In this document: positions 59,354 through 64,000 of the stretch, one piece after another | Numbering within the stretch: position 1 is the first letter of the stretch | Layout: each line of letters starts with the position of its first letter | Assembly: GCF_000252445.1 (NCBI RefSeq) | Contig: NC_017790.1 | Location: 1,532,501 to 1,596,500 of the forward strand | DNA length: 64,000 nt | Source: Deinococcus gobiensis I-0 | GTDB lineage: Bacteria > Deinococcota > Deinococci > Deinococcales > Deinococcaceae | Direction of reading: 5' to 3' | Notes under the pieces: generated by a model | Told to the model about the DNA's origin: nothing | Databases searched by the model: none | What the model saw: the letters and a program-made list of their open reading frames with translations, nothing else | Position numbers and translations under genes: made by a program

Positions 59354-61033
59354 CTAGACCTGGAAGACGCCCACCTTGAACTCCTCCTGGCGGGGGTTCT
59401 GGGCGCAGGCCTCCAGCGCGCGGATGAGGCGCTCGCGGGTCTGCTGCGGCGGGATGATCTCGTCCACCCACAGGCGGGCGGCGGCGTAGCGGGGGTCGAG
59501 TTCGGTGTCGTACTTGGCCTTGACCTCGGCGTACAGGCGGGCGAGTTCCTCGTCGTCGGGCTCGTGGCCCGCGCGCTTCAGGGCCGCGAGCTGGATGTCG
59601 AGCAGCGTCTTGGCCGCCGCGTTGCCGCTCATGACGGCGTATTTGGCGCTGGGCCACGCGAACAGGAAACGCGGCCCGTAGGCCTTGCCGTTCATGGCGT
59701 AGTTGCCCGCCCCGAAACTGCCGCCTGTGATCACGGTGATCTTGGGCACCACGCTGTTGCTCACGGCGTTCACCAGCTTGGCCCCGCGCCGGATGATGCC
59801 TTCCTGCTCGCTGTCGCGGCCCACCATGAAGCCGGTCACGTCCGACAGGAAGATCAGCGGCACGCCGGCCTGGTTGGCGTCGAGGATGAAGCGCGCAGCC
59901 TTGTCGGCGCTATCGCCGTAGATCACGCCGCCGACCTCGATGCGCGAGCGCAGCCCCGGCTCGCCCCCGGCCTTGAGCTTCTTCTTGATGACGGTGCGCT
60001 GGTTCGCCACGAAGCCCACCGGGTAGCCGCCCACCCGCGCGAAGCCGCACACGAGCGTCTCGCCGTACTCGGCCTTGAACTCGTGGAAGCCCGGCTGGCC
60101 GTCCGGGCCGCCGTCGCTGAGGGCCGCGATGAGCTCGCGCACGTCGTAGGGCTTCGCGCCGTCGAAGCCCACGAGTTCGGTCAGGTCGCGCTCCGGGGCG
60201 GGCACCACCTCGCGCCGCCGCCGGGCGAAGGGGGCGAGGTCGCCCTGCGCGTACAGGTCGGCCAGGGCGCGCAGCCGCCGCAGCGCCGCCTCGTCGTCCT
60301 TCTCCTTGTAGTCCACCGTGCCGGCGATGGCCGCGTGCATGTCGGCCCCGCCCAGTTCCTCGGAGTCCACGACCTGCCCGATGGCCGCGCGCACCAGGGC
60401 CGGCCCGGCGAGGTACAGGCCCGACCCTTCGGTCATGATCACCGTGTCGCACATGACCGGCAGGTAGGCCCCGCCCGCCACGCAGTTGCCCATGATCGCC
60501 GCGACCTGCGGAATGCCCAGCGCCGACATCCGCGCGTTGAGGTAAAAGACCCGCCCGAAGTCGTCCTGGTCGGGAAAGATCTCGTCCTGCATCGGCAGGT
60601 ACACGCCCGCCGAGTCCACCAGGTACGCCACCGGCAGCGCGTTTTCCAGGGCGATGGTCTGCGCGCGGATCACCTTCTTGGCCGTGATGGGAAAGAAGGC
60701 CCCCGCCTTGACGGTCGCGTCGTTGGCGATGATCATCCAGGGCCGCCCGGCGACGAGGCCGATGCCCGTGACCACGCCGCCCGAGGGACACCCGCCCGCC
60801 TCGGGGTACATGTCCCAGCCCGCGAAGGTCAGGAGTTCGTCGAAGGGGGTGCCGGGGTCCACGAGGCGCGCGATGCGCTCGCGGGCGGTCAGGCGGCCCT
60901 TGTCGTGCTGCCGGGCCTGGGCCTTGGCCCCGCCCCCGGCCTGGACGCGGGCGCGGTCGGCCGCCAGCCGGGCCAGGGCGTCGGCCCAGGCGGGAACGGC
61001 CGACGCCGGAGCGTTGGAATCGGATACGGTCAT
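59354..61033 (-). CDS. Acyl-CoA carboxylase carboxyltransferase (beta) subunit
   Basis: A 559-residue biotin-dependent carboxyltransferase of the propionyl/methylcrotonyl-CoA carboxylase type. The two crotonase-like halves are marked by TARERIARLVDPGTPFDELLTF, IIANDATVKAGAFFPITAKKVIRAQ, GNCVAGGAYLPVMCD, GGSFGAGNYAMNGKAYGPRF, and FAWPSAKYAVMSGNAAAKTL. HDKGRLTARER near residue 50 and the AMNGKAYGPRFLF segment point to 3-methylcrotonyl-CoA carboxylase beta (leucine catabolism), which would fit an isovaleryl-CoA dehydrogenase next door; propionyl-CoA carboxylase is the alternative. The biotin-carboxylase alpha subunit is not in the window. The start ATG 61033 follows a TATGCT hexamer by 10 nt. 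Confidence 0.9.
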   Translation of the reverse strand: MTVSDSNAPASAVPAWADALARLAADRARVQAGGGAKAQARQHDKGRLTARERIARLVDPGTPFDELLTFAGWDMYPEAGGCPSGGVVTGIGLVAGRPWMIIANDATVKAGAFFPITAKKVIRAQTIALENALPVAYLVDSAGVYLPMQDEIFPDQDDFGRVFYLNARMSALGIPQVAAIMGNCVAGGAYLPVMCDTVIMTEGSGLYLAGPALVRAAIGQVVDSEELGGADMHAAIAGTVDYKEKDDEAALRRLRALADLYAQGDLAPFARRRREVVPAPERDLTELVGFDGAKPYDVRELIAALSDGGPDGQPGFHEFKAEYGETLVCGFARVGGYPVGFVANQRTVIKKKLKAGGEPGLRSRIEVGGVIYGDSADKAARFILDANQAGVPLIFLSDVTGFMVGRDSEQEGIIRRGAKLVNAVSNSVVPKITVITGGSFGAGNYAMNGKAYGPRFLFAWPSAKYAVMSGNAAAKTLLDIQLAALKRAGHEPDDEELARLYAEVKAKYDTELDPRYAAARLWVDEIIPPQQTRERLIRALEACAQNPRQEEFKVGVFQV

Positions 61034-61043
61034 GTGTGGCCCC

Positions 61044-61049
61044 AGCATA
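61044..61049 (-). promoter_or_regulatory. -10 element of the carboxylase/dehydrogenase operon
   Basis: TATGCT on the minus strand, 10 nt before the ATG at 61033; overlaps the in-frame ATG at 61048, which is therefore not the start. Confidence 0.6.
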
Positions 61050-61058
61050 GCAAATCTG

Positions 61059-61078
61059 CCTAACGGGCGTTTGTTAGG
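61059..61078. promoter_or_regulatory. Candidate TetR-type operator
   Basis: CCTAAC (61059-61064) and GTTAGG (61073-61078) form an inverted repeat with an 8-bp centre (GGGCGTTT), just upstream of the carboxylase -10 and overlapping where its -35 would lie. TAAC...GTTA symmetry is typical of TetR-family repressors of acyl-CoA catabolism. No regulator gene is adjacent. Confidence 0.5.
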
Positions 61079-61175
61079 TGTACCGGGGGAGACTGGTGGC
61101 CGGCGGCGGGCAGAGAGGACTGGCTACCACGACACGGGCTTTCCGGCCAGCCCTGCGGAAGCGCACAATGCCCCC

Positions 61176-62519
61176 ATGACTCAGGCCCGCACGCCCTCCG
61201 ACTGGCCCGCCGGTCCCCGTGGACACGCCCTGCTGGGCAGCCTGCCCGATCTGCGCGCCGACGCGCTGGGCTACCTCCGCCACGTGCGCGCAGGCTACGG
61301 CGACCTGTTCAGCGTGCGCTTCGGGCCGCGCCGCGTCCTGATGATCTGCGAGCCGGCCGCGGCCCGCGAGGTGCTCGTGGCGCAGTCGGGGCGCTTCCGC
61401 AAGGGCCGGGGCATCCAGAAACTGCGGGACGTGCTGGGCGACGGTCTACTCACGGCCGACGGTGAGACGTGGCGCACCCACCGCCGCATGATGCAGCCGG
61501 CCTTCCACCGCGCGGCGCTCGACCGCCTCTCCGGCGAGATCGTGGGGGCGACCCGGCCGCTGCTCGCGCGCCTGGCGGCGGCCAGGAACGGGGGAGCGGA
61601 GGTCGAAGTCGGGACCGAGATGCTGCATGTCACGTTGCGGGCGGTGGCGGCGGCGCTGTTCGGCACGGCGCTGCGCGACGAGGACCTGCGGGTGGTCGAG
61701 CGCGAGCTGCCGCCCCTCCTGGAGTACGCGACCGCCCGCACCCGCGCGGTGCTCGACCTGGACGCGCTGCCCACCCCGGCCGCCCGGCGGGCCCGGGCCT
61801 CGGGGGCGGCGCTCGACGCGGTCGTGGCGCGCATCATCGCCGAGCGCCGCGCGGCGGCCCATGCGGGCGACGACCTGCTGGGCCTGCTGCTCGCCGCCCG
61901 CGACGAGGAGGGCGGCGGCCTGAGCGACGCCGAGCTGCGCGACGAGGTCATGACCCTGTTCCTGGCCGGCCACGAGACGACCGCCACGCTGCTGACCTTC
62001 CTGCTGCTGGAGCTGTCGCGCGCCCCCGAGTGGCGTGCCCGCGTGCAGGCCGAGGTCCGCGAGGTGCTGGGGGACCGGACGCCCACCGCCGCCGACCTGC
62101 GCGCCCTGCCGCTGCTGGGGGCCTGCATCCAGGAGACGCTGCGGCTCTACCCGCCCGCGTGGCTGCTGCCCCGGCAGGCGACCTCGCCCGCGACGGTGGG
62201 CGGCTTCGCGGCCGCTCCCGGCGAGAACGTCAGCGTGAATATCTTTCTCATCCAGCGCAGCGCCCGCTTCTGGCCCCGCCCCGACGCCTTCGATCCGGAG
62301 CGCTGGCTGGGCGGCGCGCGGACCCCGGACGCCTTCATGCCCTTCGGGGCGGGCGCGCGCATGTGCATCGGCAACCACCTCGCGCTGCTCGAAGCCACCC
62401 TGATCTCGGCCCTGCTGCTGCGCGACTTCACCCTCGACGTGCCGGGCGGCGGGCCGACCCGCCTTCAGGCCGGCGTGACCCTCAAGCCGGGCGGCCCAGT
62501 CCGCGCGCGGGTGGGCTGA
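61176..62519 (+). CDS. Cytochrome P450
   Basis: A 447-residue heme monooxygenase, soluble type without a membrane anchor. The I-helix motif is AGHETT (264-269), ETLR is the ExxR motif, and FGAGARMCIG is the heme-binding loop with Cys397. PPAWLLPRQATSPATVGGFAAAPG and FDPERWLGG precede it. Reductase partners are not in the window. Deinococcus carotenoid 2-beta-hydroxylase is a P450 (CYP287A1) involved in deinoxanthin synthesis; whether this is its orthologue is not decidable from sequence alone. A CACAAT hexamer six bases before the ATG resembles the leaderless promoters. Confidence 0.9.
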   Translation: MTQARTPSDWPAGPRGHALLGSLPDLRADALGYLRHVRAGYGDLFSVRFGPRRVLMICEPAAAREVLVAQSGRFRKGRGIQKLRDVLGDGLLTADGETWRTHRRMMQPAFHRAALDRLSGEIVGATRPLLARLAAARNGGAEVEVGTEMLHVTLRAVAAALFGTALRDEDLRVVERELPPLLEYATARTRAVLDLDALPTPAARRARASGAALDAVVARIIAERRAAAHAGDDLLGLLLAARDEEGGGLSDAELRDEVMTLFLAGHETTATLLTFLLLELSRAPEWRARVQAEVREVLGDRTPTAADLRALPLLGACIQETLRLYPPAWLLPRQATSPATVGGFAAAPGENVSVNIFLIQRSARFWPRPDAFDPERWLGGARTPDAFMPFGAGARMCIGNHLALLEATLISALLLRDFTLDVPGGGPTRLQAGVTLKPGGPVRARVG

Positions 62520-62537
62520 GGCCGGGCGCGGGCCTCA
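62517..62537. terminator. Bidirectional hairpin overlapping two stop codons
   Basis: TGAGGCC (62517-62523) and GGCCTCA (62531-62537) form a 7-bp stem with a 7-nt loop; the arms contain the stop codons of the convergent P450 and LCP genes. Confidence 0.45.
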
Positions 62538-63668
62538 CTCGGCCGGCGTGTCGCTGCCCAGCCGTACGGTCACGTCGGTGCCGGGCGCGCTGTCGCCGCC
62601 CACGCCGCCGTAGCCCAGGTCGCGCAGCAGCCGCGCCGCGCCCGTGCCCGCGACGGCCGTGGTCCCCAGGCTGCGGCGCGGCTCGTCCACGATGCTCACG
62701 TTCTGGTAGCCGGCCGCCTGGAGGCGCTGGACCAGCCGCCGCGCGCTGCCGTCGGGCGCGTCGATGTTCGCTACGCCTACCCGCAGGCCGCGCGGGTCGC
62801 CCGGATCGCGGAACTGCTCGCCGACCAGGGTGTTCAGGGCCGCGCGGTCCGGAATCCAGGTGGACTGCCCGAAGTTGCCCGGCACCGTATAGGCGCTGAC
62901 CTTCGCGCCCCCCAGCAGCGCGCCCATCAGTTCGCCCACCTGTTCGCGGGTCAGGTCGGTGCGGGTGTTGCCGTAGGTCGTGCCGATCACGCCCGGCAGC
63001 CGCCACCAGTTCAGGGGACTTTTCATCTTGGACAGGGCGGCGGTCAGGAATTCCTGCTGGCGGCCCACGCGGCCCACGTCGCCGGTGTTGTCCTTGCGGA
63101 AACGCAGGTAGCCTTCCATCTGTTCGCCGCTCAGGCGCTGGCGGCCCGGTTGCAGGTCGATGTGGAGGTTGCCCGCATTGTCGTCGTACTTCATGGCCCG
63201 TTCCACGTCCACGGTCACGCCGCCGACCGCATTGGTCAGGTCGCGCAGGGCGCTGACCGCCAGGAAGACGTAGCCGTCCACCGGCACGCCGGTCAGGCTC
63301 TGCACCGCCGCCTTGACCATCTCGGGGCCGCCGTGGACGTTCGCGCCGTTGATCTTGCCCCAGCCCGAGCCGGGCACGTTCATCCAGGTGTCGCGCGGAA
63401 TGCTCAGCAGCTTGACCTGTCCGCCGGGCAGGACCTGCACGAGCATCAGCGAGTCGGTGCGCGTGTCGAAGCTGCGCGGAATCTCCGGAAAGGGCCGCTT
63501 GGGCGAACTCCAGTCGTATTGCGCGTCCAGCCCGGCCAGCACGAGGTTCAGCGGCGCGTCGGCCTTGCGGGGCAGGGTGGCGTAGCGGCTCAGGGCGGGC
63601 ACGGCGGGGGCGATCAGGGCGGCGAGACCCGCGAGCACGAGGACGAAAATCACAATACGGCGGCGCAC
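62535..63668 (-). CDS. LytR-CpsA-Psr (LCP) family protein
   Basis: A 377-residue membrane-anchored LCP protein, which transfers lipid-linked glycopolymers to peptidoglycan or protein. RRRIVIFVLVLAGLAALIAP is a signal anchor; the LCP domain has LNLVLAGLDAQYDW, DTRTDSLMLVQV, LLSIPRDTWMNVP (pyrophosphate-binding Arg) and GEQMEGYLRFRKDNTGDVGRVGRQQEFL, all typical. The C-terminal 100 residues resemble the LytR_C domain (GVANIDAPDGSARRLVQRLQAAGY). A GTG at 63668 is chosen because TATGCT lies six bases upstream; codons up to 63704 would place residues before the hydrophobic anchor. Confidence 0.87.
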   Translation of the reverse strand: MRRRIVIFVLVLAGLAALIAPAVPALSRYATLPRKADAPLNLVLAGLDAQYDWSSPKRPFPEIPRSFDTRTDSLMLVQVLPGGQVKLLSIPRDTWMNVPGSGWGKINGANVHGGPEMVKAAVQSLTGVPVDGYVFLAVSALRDLTNAVGGVTVDVERAMKYDDNAGNLHIDLQPGRQRLSGEQMEGYLRFRKDNTGDVGRVGRQQEFLTAALSKMKSPLNWWRLPGVIGTTYGNTRTDLTREQVGELMGALLGGAKVSAYTVPGNFGQSTWIPDRAALNTLVGEQFRDPGDPRGLRVGVANIDAPDGSARRLVQRLQAAGYQNVSIVDEPRRSLGTTAVAGTGAARLLRDLGYGGVGGDSAPGTDVTVRLGSDTPAE

Positions 63669-63674
63669 CGACCG

Positions 63675-63680
63675 AGCATA
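63675..63680 (-). promoter_or_regulatory. -10 element, leaderless GTG start of the LCP gene
   Basis: TATGCT on the minus strand, 6 nt before the GTG at 63668. Confidence 0.6.
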
Positions 63681-63828
63681 GCGGCAGGGCATGAGGGAAC
63701 CCAAGCCACTTTCGGATGATGCCGGCCGCCCAGCCCGTGCGGCGCAGGCGGTACGCTGGGCACGTCTCTACAGTCCATGACCCGCCGGTCGGTCCCCACC
63801 CCGCTTCCAGTTCCGAGGAGAATCGTCC

Positions 63829-64000
63829 ATGACCCAGCCTGCCGCGCCCGCCCTGCCCGACACCTTCCGCGCCCTGCGCATGCTCAGGGACGACGCGGGG
63901 GTGCGCCCCGAGTTCCAGACGCTGCCACTCGCGGCGCTCCCGGAAGGCGACACCCTGGTGCGCGTCGCCTACAGCAGCCTGAACTACAAGGATGGGCTGG
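63829..64000 (+). CDS. YhdH/AcuI-type quinone oxidoreductase (3' partial)
   Basis: The gene runs off the right edge; 57 codons are visible. MTQPAAPALPDTFRALRMLR opens the protein, and FRALRMLRDDAGV followed by LPLAALPEGDTLVRVAYSSLNYKDGL is the N-terminal region of the YhdH/AcuI group of medium-chain dehydrogenases/reductases (NADPH-dependent acrylyl-CoA or quinone reductases). The YSSLNYKD motif is strongly conserved in that group. GAGGAGA lies about eight bases before the ATG, so it uses a Shine-Dalgarno site. It is divergent from the LCP gene. Confidence 0.8.
   Translation, partial: MTQPAAPALPDTFRALRMLRDDAGVRPEFQTLPLAALPEGDTLVRVAYSSLNYKDGL

Overview
The window is GC-rich chromosomal DNA with gene content and start-site architecture typical of a Deinococcus species. 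It encodes a DUF1999-type protein, BshC (bacillithiol synthesis), a homocitrate synthase of the aminoadipate lysine pathway, a Taq-like DNA polymerase I without proofreading residues, UvrD and ClpC. At least two dozen genes carry a -10 hexamer of the form TANNNT only 6-10 nt before the start codon, the signature of leaderless mRNAs common in this genus. About 55 protein genes are supported. I see no rRNA, tRNA, CRISPR array or intact insertion sequence.

Layout. 1-4.8 kb: a partial XpaC-like membrane protein, two GNAT-type proteins, an SGNH lipoprotein, an HMA-like protein plus DUF503, and signal peptidase I. 4.9-16.7 kb: homocitrate synthase, aldo/keto reductase, Crp regulator followed by bshC, a WecG-type glycosyltransferase, a class III aminotransferase, DinB and DUF4180 proteins, proline-catabolic PruA, a ROK kinase and two small exported or membrane proteins. 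16.8-23.5 kb: a tightly overlapped minus-strand operon of two sugar-type ABC permeases, NUDIX hydrolase, FAD oxidoreductase, histidine phosphatase, alpha/beta hydrolase and DUF4127 protein. 23.6-32.8 kb: a SWIM-SNF2 helicase, small proteins, a nitroreductase and polA, which shows an apparent one-base frameshift at its 5' end. 32.8-34.4 kb: a decayed patch with a transposase remnant, an HxlR regulator and a truncated oxidoreductase fragment.

34.4-41.2 kb: ilvE, glgB, and a trpE-trpG-trpD operon preceded by a Trp-rich leader peptide and a complete attenuator. 41.2-49 kb: uvrD, small membrane and lipoproteins, a YyaL-type thioredoxin-domain protein, a transglutaminase-like protein and an acyl-CoA dehydrogenase. 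49-58 kb: holA overlapped by a divergent-type Ser/Thr kinase, an exported protein, an FAH-family hydrolase, an S41 peptidase, clpC with a leaderless upstream ORF, and a papain-like lipoprotein. 58-64 kb: acyl-CoA dehydrogenase plus acyl-CoA carboxylase under a candidate TetR-type operator, a cytochrome P450, an LCP-family protein and the start of a YhdH-type oxidoreductase.

The most interesting items are the leaderless Trp-leader attenuator, the uncharacterised ABC/NUDIX/FAD/DUF4127 operon (including a probable CTG start), the polA frameshift, the leaderless ORF coupled to clpC, and the kinase translationally coupled to holA.
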